Under the pieces are notes generated by a model that saw nothing but the letters and a program-made list of their open reading frames with translations, was not told where the DNA came from and searched no databases. Below are positions 8,817-18,742 of a stretch of 39,986 nt of DNA, one piece after another. The DNA comes from Acidimicrobiia bacterium (GTDB taxonomy: Bacteria > Actinomycetota > Acidimicrobiia > Spongiisociales > SHLN01). The stretch is taken from NCBI GenBank assembly GCA_029862065.1, contig JAOTYB010000003.1, positions 1 to 39,986 of the forward strand, written 5' to 3'. A program made the position numbers and the translations under genes. How positions within the stretch are numbered: position 1 is the stretch's first letter; every line of letters starts with the position of its first letter.

Positions 8817-10364
8817 ATGAGCACCGACGACCGCATCAGCCGACTAGAAGCCCTCCGCGCGGAGAATTCAGCCGCCCACGAACGGGCTGTCGATCGTCAA
8901 CATGAGCGCGGCAAGCACACCGCTCGCGAACGCGTCGAAATGCTCGTCGACAAGGGCTCATTCCAAGAGATCGACACGCTCGTCCGACATTCGGCCGTCG
9001 GCTTCGGCATCGAAGAGCACCGGCCGCTTGGCGACGCGGTTATCACCGGGTGGGGCACGATCGATGGACGGAAGGTGTTCCTGTTTGCCGAGGACTTCAC
9101 CGTGTTCGGAGGCAGCCTGGGTGAGGTGGTCGCCGACAAGATCACCAAAGTCATGGACCTGGCGCTGGAAGTCGGGGCTCCGCTGGTCGGCCTCAAGGAT
9201 TCGGGCGGGGCCCGTATCCAGGAGGGGGTTGGCTCGCTTGACGGTTACGGCAGGATCTTTGAGCGCAACGTGCGGGCGTCGGGTGTCATCCCCCAGATCT
9301 CAGTGATCATGGGACCCTGCGCAGGAGGAGCCGTCTACTCACCGGCCCTCACCGACTTCATCTATCAAGTGAACGAAACCAGCCACCTTTTCATCACCGG
9401 ACCCGATGTAATCAAAACGGTTACCGGTGAGGACGTCACGTTCGAAGAGCTCGGCGGGGCCCATTCGCATTCGTCGGTGTCGGGTGTCACCCACTTCGTT
9501 GCCGCCGACGATCGGTCGGCCATGGAGGAGATCCGCTACATCCTGAGCTTCCTGCCGGCCAACAACCTCGAGGCCGCCCCCTACTTCACCCCGAACGACA
9601 AGCCGGACCGCATGGATGAGGAGCTGACGAGCATCATTCCTGATTCGTCGAACCAGCCCTACAACATGCACCATCTGATCGAGCTGGTGGTTGACGATGC
9701 CGAGTTCTACGAGGTCCACGAGCACTACGCCCAGAACATCGTGGTCGGCCTCGCCCGCCTCGACGGTCATTCGGTTGGCATCGTCGGTAATCAGCCCGCC
9801 TCGCTGGCCGGCACACTCGACATCAATGCCTCGGTCAAGGCCGCCAGATTTGTTCGGTTCTGCGATGCCTTCAACATCCCGATCATCACCTTTGTTGACG
9901 TGCCCGGGTTCCTGCCAGGGGTCGACCAGGAGCACGGCGGCATCATCCGCCACGGCGCCAAGCTGCTCTACGCCTATGCCGAGGCCACGGTCCCCAAGAT
10001 CACCGTGATAACCCGCAAGGCGTACGGCGGCGCCTACGTCGTCATGAACTCACGGAGCCTCCGAGCCGACCTCGTATACGCCTGGCCTTCGGCTGAGATC
10101 GCCGTCATGGGAGCAGCCGGCGCAGTCAACATCATTCACCGCCGCGAGCTGGCAACGACCGAAGAACCCGAAACCGAGCGAGCCCGGCTGATCGATGAGT
10201 ACGAGACAACGTTCAACAATCCCTACCTGGCTGCCGAAGCGGGCCTGGTTGACGAAGTCATTCTCCCCCGGGAGACCCGGCCGCGGCTGATCCGGGCGCT
10301 TGACATGCTCAGGACCAAACGCGAACAGCCTCCGCCCAAGAAGCACGGAAACATCCCTCTTTGA
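8817..10364 (+). CDS. pccB: Acyl-CoA carboxylase beta (carboxyltransferase) subunit, propionyl-CoA carboxylase type
   Basis: 515 aa; [47 protein letters not shown]-like AAGGA upstream. Confidence 0.93.
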   Translation: MSTDDRISRLEALRAENSAAHERAVDRQHERGKHTARERVEMLVDKGSFQEIDTLVRHSAVGFGIEEHRPLGDAVITGWGTIDGRKVFLFAEDFTVFGGSLGEVVADKITKVMDLALEVGAPLVGLKDSGGARIQEGVGSLDGYGRIFERNVRASGVIPQISVIMGPCAGGAVYSPALTDFIYQVNETSHLFITGPDVIKTVTGEDVTFEELGGAHSHSSVSGVTHFVAADDRSAMEEIRYILSFLPANNLEAAPYFTPNDKPDRMDEELTSIIPDSSNQPYNMHHLIELVVDDAEFYEVHEHYAQNIVVGLARLDGHSVGIVGNQPASLAGTLDINASVKAARFVRFCDAFNIPIITFVDVPGFLPGVDQEHGGIIRHGAKLLYAYAEATVPKITVITRKAYGGAYVVMNSRSLRADLVYAWPSAEIAVMGAAGAVNIIHRRELATTEEPETERARLIDEYETTFNNPYLAAEAGLVDEVILPRETRPRLIRALDMLRTKREQPPPKKHGNIPL

Positions 10365-12100
10365 TGGAGTCGCTCCTTGTTGCCAACCGGGGCGAAATAG
10401 CAGTCCGGATCATTCGCACGGCCCGCGAGATGGGCATCCGCACGATCGCCGTGTATTCCGAGATCGATCGCGGCGCACTTCACACCTCGCTGGCCGACGA
10501 GTCGTGGAACATCGGCGGCTCGACGGCCGCCGAGTCGTACCTCAACACCGAACGGGTTCTCGAGGTTGCCCGGGAGGCCAAGGCTGCGGCCGTTCACCCC
10601 GGCTATGGATTCCTGTCCGAGAACGCCGACTTCGCCCGGGCAATCGGCGACGCCGGGCTGGCATGGGTGGGTCCCCCGCCTGAGGCCATCGAAACCATGG
10701 GAGACAAAATCGCATCTCGCATGGCCGCCACGGCCGCCGGGGTGGCGGGCGTACCGGGAACCTCTGAGCCGCTCACCGATCCGGCCGAGGCGATCGCCTT
10801 TGCCGCCGAACACGGCTACCCGCTGGCGCTCAAGGCCTCACACGGAGGTGGGGGCAAAGGCATGCGGATCGTTCAGGCCGATGACGAGGTTGCTCCCGCG
10901 CTGGAAGCCGCCGCCCGAGAGGCTCAGGCCTATTTTGGGCGGCCCGAGGTGTATATCGAGCGCTACCTGGAGCGTCCCCGCCACATCGAAGCCCAGGTCA
11001 TCTTCGACACCCACGGCAACGGATTCTTTCTCGGAGAGCGAGATTGCAGCAGCCAACGCCGCAATCAGAAGCTGATCGAAGAGTCTCCAGCCGCCGGGGT
11101 GAGTGAAGATCTGCGCGGGGCGATCGGCGAGGCCGCCCTGGCCGTCGGCGAAGCCTGCGCCTATGTCGGAGCGGGCACCGTCGAATTCCTCCTTGAGCCT
11201 GATGGACAGTTCTACTTCCTCGAGATGAACACCCGCCTGCAGGTGGAGCACCCGGTGACCGAGATGGTGACCGGACTCGACCTGGTTCGCCTCCAGCTGG
11301 AAGTGGCAATGGGCGACGAGCTCGACTTGTGGGATGTGCCGAGCTCAGGGCACGCCATCGAAATGCGGGTGAACGCAGAGGACCCGGGACGGGACTTCCA
11401 GCCGTCCCCGGGCCGCATCACCGAGTATCGGGAGCCGGGAGGCTTCGGCGTGAGAGTCGACAGCGGGGTCGAGGCCGGCTCGACAGTTAGCCCCTACTAC
11501 GACAACTTGGCGGCCAAGCTGGTGGTGTGGGCGCCTAGCCGCCATCTGGCGATCGAAAAGGCGCTGCGGGCAGTGGCCGACTTCAAGATCGGTGGCATTC
11601 CGACCACACTCGCCGCCCACCCGTTGCTCCTCAGGCACGAGCTATTCCAGAGCGGCCGGCACTACACCAAGTTCGTCGAAGACCTCCTCGACTTCACCGG
11701 GGTTGGCAGCGACGAAGGGCCGGCGCTCCCCGAAGACGAGGCAACCACAATGCGCCAGGCCACGGTCGAAGTCGGCGGCCGTCGCTACGACGTCAAGATG
11801 TGGTTCCCCGAGGGGGAATTGTCCGGAACCGGGCCGCGCCGGCGTCCCCCGCGCCTGGAGCGCGGTGCCGTGCCCGGCGACGACGGCGGCATGATCACCG
11901 CCCCCATGCAGGGAACCATCGTCAAGGTGTCCGTCAAGGCCGGAGGTCAGGTCAGAGCGGGCGACACACTGTGCATTCTCGAAGCCATGAAGATGGAGAA
12001 CGAGATCAAGGCGCCGGCCGACGGTGACGTGGTCGACCTCCGGGTCCAGGCCGGCGACAGCGTGGCAGCCGGAGACGTCCTACTCGTCGTGCGCGGTTGA
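10364..12100 (+). CDS. Acyl-CoA carboxylase alpha subunit (biotin carboxylase + biotin carboxyl carrier domain)
   Basis: LLVANRGEIAVRIIRTARE; GGGGKGMRIV; EMNTRLQVEHPVTE; C-terminal ILEAMKMENEI biotinylation site; ATG overlaps pccB stop. Confidence 0.94.
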   Translation: MESLLVANRGEIAVRIIRTAREMGIRTIAVYSEIDRGALHTSLADESWNIGGSTAAESYLNTERVLEVAREAKAAAVHPGYGFLSENADFARAIGDAGLAWVGPPPEAIETMGDKIASRMAATAAGVAGVPGTSEPLTDPAEAIAFAAEHGYPLALKASHGGGGKGMRIVQADDEVAPALEAAAREAQAYFGRPEVYIERYLERPRHIEAQVIFDTHGNGFFLGERDCSSQRRNQKLIEESPAAGVSEDLRGAIGEAALAVGEACAYVGAGTVEFLLEPDGQFYFLEMNTRLQVEHPVTEMVTGLDLVRLQLEVAMGDELDLWDVPSSGHAIEMRVNAEDPGRDFQPSPGRITEYREPGGFGVRVDSGVEAGSTVSPYYDNLAAKLVVWAPSRHLAIEKALRAVADFKIGGIPTTLAAHPLLLRHELFQSGRHYTKFVEDLLDFTGVGSDEGPALPEDEATTMRQATVEVGGRRYDVKMWFPEGELSGTGPRRRPPRLERGAVPGDDGGMITAPMQGTIVKVSVKAGGQVRAGDTLCILEAMKMENEIKAPADGDVVDLRVQAGDSVAAGDVLLVVRG

Positions 12101-12104
12101 GCCG

Positions 12105-13664
12105 CTAGGGCCGGTACTCGCCAAAGACCTCGCGCAACACATCCGACACCTCACCCACTGTTGCCCCGGCCGCCAGCGCCGCCTTCATTGGGAACAAGAC
12201 GTTGTCTGACCCGGCGGCCGCGATGCCGATGGCTTCCAAGGCTCCGTCGACATCTTCTCGACCCTCTTTGAACAGCTTGAGACTGGCGATCTGATCAGCC
12301 TCGAGATCAGGGTCGAGCTCCAATGGCGGAACTCCGGTGGCTCCGTCTTCGACGTAGGCATTCAATCCCACGATGACCTGCTCGGCCGAGTCAACCGCCC
12401 GGGCAGTCCGGTACGCCGACTCTTCGATCGCTGCTTGGACCATTCCGGTCTCTATCGCCGCCACCGCCCCGCCGGCGGCGGCCACCCGGTCGACGATCGC
12501 CAGCGCCTTGGCCTCGAGCTGGTCGGTGAGGTGTTCGATGACGTAGGACCCGGCCAGCGGGTCGACGGTGTCGGTCACTCCGCTTTCGTGGGCAATGACC
12601 TGCTGGGTCCGCAACGCCAGCATGGCCGCTTCTTCAGTCGGCAACCCGAGCGCCTCATCAAATGAGTTGGTGTGCAGCGACTGCGTGCCGCCCAACACGG
12701 CGCTGAGCGCTTCGAGCGTGGTCCGGACCACATTGGTGAGCGGTTGCTGGGCGGTGAGCGAACTGCCGGCCGTCTGCGTGTGGAACCGCATTCGCCATGA
12801 GGCCGGTTGGCGTGCTCCGACTCGATCGCGCATGAGTCGCGCCCACAGCCGCCTGGCCGCCCGGTATTTGGCGACCTCTTCGAGGAAGTTGCTGTGGGCA
12901 TTCCAGAAGAACGAGAGGCGGGGAGCGAAGTCGTCGACCGCCAACCCGGCGGCCTGGGCGGCCTCGACGTAGGCCAGCCCATTGGCGATTGTGAACCCGA
13001 TCTCCTCGGCGGCCGTCGAGCCGGCTTCGCGGATGTGATAACCGGAGATGGAGATGGTGTTCCAGTCCGGGAGCTCGGCCGCGCAATAGGCGAAGAGGTC
13101 CGTCACGAGTCGCATCGATGGGGCAGGCGGATAGATGTAGGTACCCCGGGCCACGTATTCCTTGAGAATGTCGTTCTGCACGGTGCCACCGAGCCCGGCC
13201 GGTGTCACACCCTGCTCCTCAGCCACCAGTTGATAAAGGAGCAACAGGATGGCGGCCGTGGCATTGATGGTCATCGAGGTGGTGACCTCGCCGAGGGGGA
13301 TGTCGGCGAACAGCACCCGCATGTCGGCCAGGGTGTCGATGGCGACACCGACCTTGCCGACTTCTCCCTCCGCTCGAGGGTCATCGCTGTCGAGGCCCAT
13401 CTGGGTGGGAAGGTCGAACGCCACCGAGAGACCGGTTTGCCCGCCCGCCAGGAGTGCCCGGAACCGCTGGTTGGTGGCCGTGGCGCTGCCGAAGCCGGCG
13501 TACTGACGCATGGTCCACGGCCGGCCGGTGTACATGGTGGGATACGGCCCGCGGGTGAACGGGTACTCGCCGGGGGCGCCCAGATCCGGCTCGGACGTTG
13601 GAGGCCCATGGACCACGTCGAGCGGAATGTCACGGCTTGGGATGGGATTCGCGGGGTTATGCAT
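12105..13664 (-). CDS. Methylmalonyl-CoA mutase family catalytic (large) subunit lacking the B12-binding domain
   Basis: [59 protein letters not shown]; ends at FGEYRP with no DxHxxG domain. Confidence 0.92.
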   Translation of the reverse strand: MHNPANPIPSRDIPLDVVHGPPTSEPDLGAPGEYPFTRGPYPTMYTGRPWTMRQYAGFGSATATNQRFRALLAGGQTGLSVAFDLPTQMGLDSDDPRAEGEVGKVGVAIDTLADMRVLFADIPLGEVTTSMTINATAAILLLLYQLVAEEQGVTPAGLGGTVQNDILKEYVARGTYIYPPAPSMRLVTDLFAYCAAELPDWNTISISGYHIREAGSTAAEEIGFTIANGLAYVEAAQAAGLAVDDFAPRLSFFWNAHSNFLEEVAKYRAARRLWARLMRDRVGARQPASWRMRFHTQTAGSSLTAQQPLTNVVRTTLEALSAVLGGTQSLHTNSFDEALGLPTEEAAMLALRTQQVIAHESGVTDTVDPLAGSYVIEHLTDQLEAKALAIVDRVAAAGGAVAAIETGMVQAAIEESAYRTARAVDSAEQVIVGLNAYVEDGATGVPPLELDPDLEADQIASLKLFKEGREDVDGALEAIGIAAAGSDNVLFPMKAALAAGATVGEVSDVLREVFGEYRP

Positions 13665-13738
13665 GAGTCGGGTTTATGCTGGCCGAGGGCAAATGGTACC
13701 TGGAACCGATCCGGTGCCCGGCGCCCTCCAACATCCAC

Positions 13739-16297
13739 ATGAGTTTTCCCAACCCGGACCCAACGATTCACCAGGTCGAGTGGCGCGAGCGCCGCACGCG
13801 GCTTGTGCCTGCCCTGTCCATCCTGCTGGTGGCCGGGGTACTCATGGGCGCCTGGGTTGGCCTGTTCACCTTCTTGTCGACGAACCCCTCCGCCAAGGCG
13901 TTCGATTGGGTCGACGACACGCTGATCCCGGAGACCAACGCCGCCGGTATCCCCGAGTTCCCCAATCTGAGCAGACTCTCGACCCTGTTCTCCGCCGATG
14001 GTGTGCAGCTGGCCGAGCTCTCACTTCGGGGCAGCCTCCCGGTGCCGGTCGAAGAGATACCGGAGCAGGTGAAGGGGGCGATCCTGGCGGCCGAGGACGG
14101 CGACTTCTACAACCACCGGGGCGCCGACTTCGAGTCAACCCTGCGGGCAGCCGTCGCCACCGTGCGCGGCACATCGATTCAGGGTGGTTCGACCATCACC
14201 CAGCAGGTGGTGCGCAACCTCGGCATCGTCGGCAAGGAGAAGACAGTTCAGCGCAAGATCGCCGAGATCGCCTGGGCGGCGGAGATGGAGCGCAAGTACT
14301 CCAAAGACGCCATCCTCGAGTTCTATCTCAACTCGGTGTTCTTCGGGTGGAACGCCTATGGCATCCGGGCAGCCGGCCTTGAGTACTTCGGCAAGGAATT
14401 GGCTGAGTTGTCGGTGGGTGAGGCGGCCGCCCTGGCCACCGTCATCCGCAACCCGTCGCTCTACGACCCGCGCGACACCACGCCAAACGAGAGCGGTGTC
14501 ATCGGACAGGAGTTGGTCGAGCAACGCCGAATAAACGTCCTCGACGAGATGGTAGAAGCCGAATTGATCACCCCGGGCGAGGCCGAGGCCGCAGCCCAGA
14601 TACCCCTGGCCGCATCGGTCATACCTCACCAGAACTTCCCCGAGCCTGCCGAGCTGGTCCGGATTTCTGCCGTTGGATCGCTGCTCAATGACCCGAAGTT
14701 CGATCCCGTCCTCGGCACGACCCCGGAGGACCGCCTGGTCGCCATCTTCGGGTGCCCGGCCGACGACATCGAGTGCGAGTTGGAGCCTCGGCTCAAAGGC
14801 GGCCTGGTCATCACGACCACCGTCGATTTCCACTTCCAGACCCGCGCCAACGAGATTCTGCGCAGCTGGCTGCCCGTGTCCCCCACCGGTGACGCGGCCC
14901 CCACCGGGGCGATCACCACGGTCGAGAACGGCACGGGAGCCATCAAGGTGATGGCCGGAGGCCTCGACTTCGGCGACGATATCGAAGCCGGTCAGCGTGA
15001 CTACAACCTGGCAACTGAGGGCCAGCGTCAGCCCGGCTCCTCGGCCAAGCCCTTCGCCCTCATTGCCTACCTCGAGCAGGGCGGCAGCCTCAACTCCTAC
15101 TGGAACATCTCATCTCCTCTGGTCATCGAGTGCGACGTTCCGTGCGGTGATGATGGGGGGTTCGAGTGGACCGTCCGTGGTGGCCGCTCCGCGGGCGGCC
15201 TGCGCAGCCTGGAAGCGTCCACCTACTTCTCCACCAATCCGACCTTCGCCCAGGTGGCGGTGGAGGTGGGGCCCGAGGCGATGGCCGAGGTGGCCAACCG
15301 GCTCGGGGTCTCCGCCCAGCTCCCCCTCGTGTACTCCTTGTCCCTGGGAGCCGGCGAGGTGAGCCCGCTCGACATGGCGGCCGCCTACTCCACCATTGCC
15401 AACTACGGCACCCAGCACGACCCGTACCTCATCCAACGGATTGAGGACGAGGACGGGAACGTTTTGTTCGAGGCGGTACCCGAGGGAGAGCAGGTACTCG
15501 ACGAGACCCTGGCGGCGGTGGTCGTCAACACGATGAAGAAGGTGGTGTCCGTGCCGGGCGCTACCGGCAACAAAGCCAACATCGGGCGGCCGCAGGCCGG
15601 CAAGACCGGCACGAATCAGTCGTTCCGGGATGCCTGGTTCGTCGGGTATGTCCCGCAGTACTCGACGGCGGTGTGGGTGGGATACGCCGATGCTCAGATA
15701 CCGATGACCAACATCACGATCAACGGCGAGTTCTTCAGCCGGGTGTTTGGTTCGAGCGTGCCGGTGCCCATCTGGAAGGAGTACATGACGGAGTTCCTCG
15801 CCGATGTGCCGGTGGAGGACTTCCCGCCCATCCCGGCCGGCTCCGGCAAGTTCTACACCCTGCCTTCGACCGAGGTGCCCGACGTCCTGGCCGACCCGCT
15901 CATCACCCAGGAAGCAGCCGGTCAACTCGTGTATTTCGCCCACCTGCGCCCGGTGTTTGAGGAGGTGCCGTCTCTGGAGCCGATGGGCACCATCCTCAGC
16001 CAGACCCCAGAACCGGGAGCCAAATTGAGCCACAACGGAGAGGTCTTCATGGAGGTGTCAACCGGCGTTCCACCCACCTTCCCGCTGCCCGACCTCCGGA
16101 ACCTGACCCGGACCGAGGCCAACCTGGTGATGGCCAATCTGGCGGCCGAGACCGAGATCCTGGTGGCGCTTGTCCCCGAATTCGTGGTCTCAGATGAAGA
16201 GGCATGGGGCAAGGTCGTCACCACCAACCCGCCGCCGGGGACGGAGGTCGGCGCCGACGACATCGTGACCCTGTTCATTGGGCGTCCGCCCGGTTAA
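13739..16297 (+). CDS. Bifunctional penicillin-binding protein (GT51 transglycosylase + transpeptidase) with C-terminal PASTA-like domains
   Basis: EDGDFYNHRGADFESTLRAA..GGSTITQQVVRNL; SSAK, STN, KTGT active-site motifs; two PASTA-like segments at C-terminus. Upstream in-frame starts to 13676 possible. Confidence 0.92.
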   Translation: MSFPNPDPTIHQVEWRERRTRLVPALSILLVAGVLMGAWVGLFTFLSTNPSAKAFDWVDDTLIPETNAAGIPEFPNLSRLSTLFSADGVQLAELSLRGSLPVPVEEIPEQVKGAILAAEDGDFYNHRGADFESTLRAAVATVRGTSIQGGSTITQQVVRNLGIVGKEKTVQRKIAEIAWAAEMERKYSKDAILEFYLNSVFFGWNAYGIRAAGLEYFGKELAELSVGEAAALATVIRNPSLYDPRDTTPNESGVIGQELVEQRRINVLDEMVEAELITPGEAEAAAQIPLAASVIPHQNFPEPAELVRISAVGSLLNDPKFDPVLGTTPEDRLVAIFGCPADDIECELEPRLKGGLVITTTVDFHFQTRANEILRSWLPVSPTGDAAPTGAITTVENGTGAIKVMAGGLDFGDDIEAGQRDYNLATEGQRQPGSSAKPFALIAYLEQGGSLNSYWNISSPLVIECDVPCGDDGGFEWTVRGGRSAGGLRSLEASTYFSTNPTFAQVAVEVGPEAMAEVANRLGVSAQLPLVYSLSLGAGEVSPLDMAAAYSTIANYGTQHDPYLIQRIEDEDGNVLFEAVPEGEQVLDETLAAVVVNTMKKVVSVPGATGNKANIGRPQAGKTGTNQSFRDAWFVGYVPQYSTAVWVGYADAQIPMTNITINGEFFSRVFGSSVPVPIWKEYMTEFLADVPVEDFPPIPAGSGKFYTLPSTEVPDVLADPLITQEAAGQLVYFAHLRPVFEEVPSLEPMGTILSQTPEPGAKLSHNGEVFMEVSTGVPPTFPLPDLRNLTRTEANLVMANLAAETEILVALVPEFVVSDEEAWGKVVTTNPPPGTEVGADDIVTLFIGRPPG

Positions 16298-16314
16298 CCG
16301 CTCCGCCGGGATGG

Positions 16315-16728
16315 CTAGGACCGGCGACTGATCGCCGTGAGCTCTCGCTTGAGCCGCGGAGTGAGCCGGCCCATCAACTCCGCCGGGATCGGCGGCACGG
16401 TTGACCGCACGAAGATTCGCGAGCCCTTCTCAACCACCAGACCCACTCGGGCCAGGGCGGCCAGATTGATGGGACATTTGATGGCCTTTCGCCGCTTGGC
16501 CGCCTGCATGACCCTGAGCAGATCGGCAACTGCCCCCGCGCCGATCGCCGCCGTCCAGTAGCGACGCACGTAGTGATGGTTGACCGGATAGCCGCCCGGT
16601 GCGCTCCATATCAAGGGTCGGATGGTGGTTCGCCGGTGAACGGTCGGCCGGGTGAGGGGGCTGCGGTCCGCAGTGCCGGGCACCGGAATGGGAGGACGAG
16701 CATTTCGACGTGGCACTGCGGACCGCAT
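16315..16728 (-). CDS. Small basic conserved-looking hypothetical protein
   Basis: 137-aa ORF; globular C-terminus YVRRYWTAAIGAGAVADLLRVMQAAKRRKAIKCPINLAALARVGLV; AT-rich upstream region with TTGACG-N18-TATTGA on the minus strand. Confidence 0.55.
   Translation of the reverse strand: MRSAVPRRNARPPIPVPGTADRSPLTRPTVHRRTTIRPLIWSAPGGYPVNHHYVRRYWTAAIGAGAVADLLRVMQAAKRRKAIKCPINLAALARVGLVVEKGSRIFVRSTVPPIPAELMGRLTPRLKRELTAISRRS
16663..16726. repeat. Perfect 15-bp inverted repeat with 34-bp spacer
   Basis: GCGGTCCGCAGTGCC (16663-16677) and GGCACTGCGGACCGC (16712-16726). Confidence 0.9.
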
Positions 16729-16806
16729 GGCCTCATCAATACCATTTAGAACGATATTACGTCAATATTCGTGGTTTAAAACGCGAAAAGAATCATAGGC
16801 AGTACG

Positions 16807-16834
16807 CGGTCGGCTGTCGGCTGTCGGCTGTCGG
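16807..16834. repeat. Heptanucleotide tandem repeat (CTGTCGG) upstream of the MoeB-like gene
   Basis: CGGTCGG CTGTCGG CTGTCGG CTGTCGG. Confidence 0.85.
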
Positions 16835-16844
16835 CGAACTGAAA

Positions 16845-16850
16845 TAGACT
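16845..16850 (+). promoter_or_regulatory. Putative -10 element (TAGACT), 6 nt from ATG
   Basis: TAGACT-CTGCCG-ATG(16857). Confidence 0.5.
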
Positions 16851-16856
16851 CTGCCG

Positions 16857-18008
16857 ATGCCAACCTTCAAGGAACTCGTGGCGGCGGCCCGGGCCAGGAT
16901 CACCGAAGTCACGCCCGAGGAGGCTGAACAAGCCCTGGGGCGAGCGCTCTTCATCGATGTGCGGGAGAGCAACGAATACGAAACCGGCGCCCTCGCCGGC
17001 GCGGTCCACATTGCCCGGGGGGTGCTCGAGAGCAGCATCGGTTTGAGAGCCCCCGACACATCCGCCGAGATCATCCTCTATTGCGCCGTCGGCGAGCGCT
17101 CGGCACTGGCCGCCGAGACGCTTGAGGGCCTCGGCTACACCAACGTCGCGTCGCTGGCGGGAGGCGTTGAACGCTGGAAGCGGGAAGGGCGACGGTGGGA
17201 CACGCCCCTCACGTTGCGAGGAGACCAGCGCAGCCGCTACAGCCGCCACCTGCTCCTGCCCGAGGTGGGCGAGGCCGGACAGGCTGCCTTGCTCGACGCC
17301 CGGGTGCTCCTGGTGGGAGCCGGAGGGTTGGGATCGCCTGCCGCCCTCTACCTGGCAGCGGCCGGTATCGGGACCCTTGGCATCGTCGATCACGATGTGG
17401 TCGACGTTTCCAACCTGCAGCGCCAGATTCTGCACGGAACCGACCGCATCGGCAGCCCCAAAGTGGAATCGGCCCGGGAAACGCTTCGCAACATCAACCC
17501 CGACGTCGACGTGGTGCCCTTCAAGGAGCGGCTCTCGGCCGACAATGCGGTCGACCTGGTCGCCGCCCATGATGTGGTGGTGGATGGTGCCGACAACTTC
17601 CCCACACGCTACCTACTCAACGACGCTTCCTTGCACGCCCGCCGTCCCGTCGTGCATGGCTCGGTCTTCCGCTTTGAGGGTCAGGCGACCGTCTTCCAGC
17701 CATACGCCGGACCGTGTTACCGCTGCCTCTCACCGAGCCCTCCCCCGGCCGACCTCGCTCCATCGTGCGCCGAGGCCGGAGTGCTCGGTGTGGTGCCGGG
17801 CATCATTGGTTCGATACAGGCACTGGAGGCCATCAAATTGATCCTCGGCATCGGTGACCCACTCATCGGAACGCTCCTCGCCTTCGATGCCCTCGAGGGC
17901 GAATTCCGCCGCCTGACCTTCCGCCGTGACCCCGGGTGCCCGGCCTGCTCGGATGAGGGCTCCCCACCTCGCATCATCGAATACGACGAGTACTGCATCC
18001 CCGGGTAG
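16857..18008 (+). CDS. Rhodanese-ThiF fusion (MoeB/ThiF-family adenylyltransferase with N-terminal rhodanese domain)
   Basis: N-terminal LFIDVRESNEYETGAL..LYCAVGERSA rhodanese; RYSRHLLLPEVGEAGQ..VLLVGAGGLGSPAALYLAAAG E1-like; CYRC and CPAC zinc motifs. Confidence 0.92.
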   Translation: MPTFKELVAAARARITEVTPEEAEQALGRALFIDVRESNEYETGALAGAVHIARGVLESSIGLRAPDTSAEIILYCAVGERSALAAETLEGLGYTNVASLAGGVERWKREGRRWDTPLTLRGDQRSRYSRHLLLPEVGEAGQAALLDARVLLVGAGGLGSPAALYLAAAGIGTLGIVDHDVVDVSNLQRQILHGTDRIGSPKVESARETLRNINPDVDVVPFKERLSADNAVDLVAAHDVVVDGADNFPTRYLLNDASLHARRPVVHGSVFRFEGQATVFQPYAGPCYRCLSPSPPPADLAPSCAEAGVLGVVPGIIGSIQALEAIKLILGIGDPLIGTLLAFDALEGEFRRLTFRRDPGCPACSDEGSPPRIIEYDEYCIPG

Positions 18009-18039
18009 CTCGGCGATCGATGTATTTCTCTCGCTCGCG

Positions 18040-18045
18040 TAGCGT
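18040..18045 (+). promoter_or_regulatory. Putative -10 element (TAGCGT), 6 nt from ATG
   Basis: TAGCGT-GCACCC-ATG(18052). Confidence 0.45.
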
Positions 18046-18051
18046 GCACCC

Positions 18052-18687
18052 ATGAGACGACTAGCCATGGCAGTGGTTGTTGCCCTGATAGCTGCTTCTT
18101 GCGGTGGCGGCGAGGACAGCACGGCCACCGAAACAAGGGCTGACACGGCACCGGGCCCGGTTGTTACAACCGCTCAAACGACGACTACCGCTCAGACTAC
18201 GTTCACCACCGAGGCCTACGGACTGGACGATGCCGAAGAGGATCCGCCGACGAGCACCACTTCCGAAGGTGGCTCGGTGACGACTTCTACGGGGGGCACG
18301 ACGACGTCAGTCGCTCCCACGACCTCTTCGACGTCCACATCATCGGCGACCACCACCACGACACCGGCGAGCACCACGACTACGACAACCACCGCCCCAC
18401 CGACTACCACGACCACAACGACCCTGTCGGGTGGCTCGACCACTTCAGTGACGATTGCGAACTTCGCCTTTTCTCCACAGAACGTGTCTATCTCGGTCGG
18501 TGACACGGTGCGGTGGAGCAACACGGACGGTGCACCACATCGGGTCGGCCCCTCCGGGGGCGGCGCATGGACTGGGGACCTTGACAACGGCGGATCGGAC
18601 GTCGAGACGTTCAACTCTGCCGGCACCTTCAACTACATCTGTCAGATCCACCCTTCGATGACGGGCAGCGTGATAGTCACGCCATAG
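18052..18687 (+). CDS. Cupredoxin (plastocyanin/azurin-like) lipoprotein with Thr/Ser-rich linker
   Basis: Lipobox-like IAASC; Thr-rich linker; VTIANFAFSPQNVSISVGDTVRWSNTDGAPHRV..YICQIHPSM with His/Cys/His/Met copper ligands. Confidence 0.9.
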   Translation: MRRLAMAVVVALIAASCGGGEDSTATETRADTAPGPVVTTAQTTTTAQTTFTTEAYGLDDAEEDPPTSTTSEGGSVTTSTGGTTTSVAPTTSSTSTSSATTTTTPASTTTTTTTAPPTTTTTTTLSGGSTTSVTIANFAFSPQNVSISVGDTVRWSNTDGAPHRVGPSGGGAWTGDLDNGGSDVETFNSAGTFNYICQIHPSMTGSVIVTP

Positions 18688-18742
18688 GTCCCGCGTTGTC
18701 GGAGGATTGGCCTAGCTGCCGCGCCGCTGTCCGACCACAGAG

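Noticed and set aside
15110-16033. 307-aa minus-strand ORF inside the PBP gene
   Set aside because: Antisense to the transpeptidase/PASTA region that has intact SxN and KTG motifs.
16776-17570. 264-aa minus-strand ORF opposite the MoeB-like gene
   Set aside because: Antisense to a well-supported CDS; typical high-GC shadow ORF, ending in heptad-derived sequence (ADSRQPTAD).
18304-18430. Thr/Ser-rich low-complexity ACC/ACG-rich DNA as a repeat element
   Set aside because: Ordinary linker of a secreted cupredoxin lipoprotein; no regular nucleotide period.
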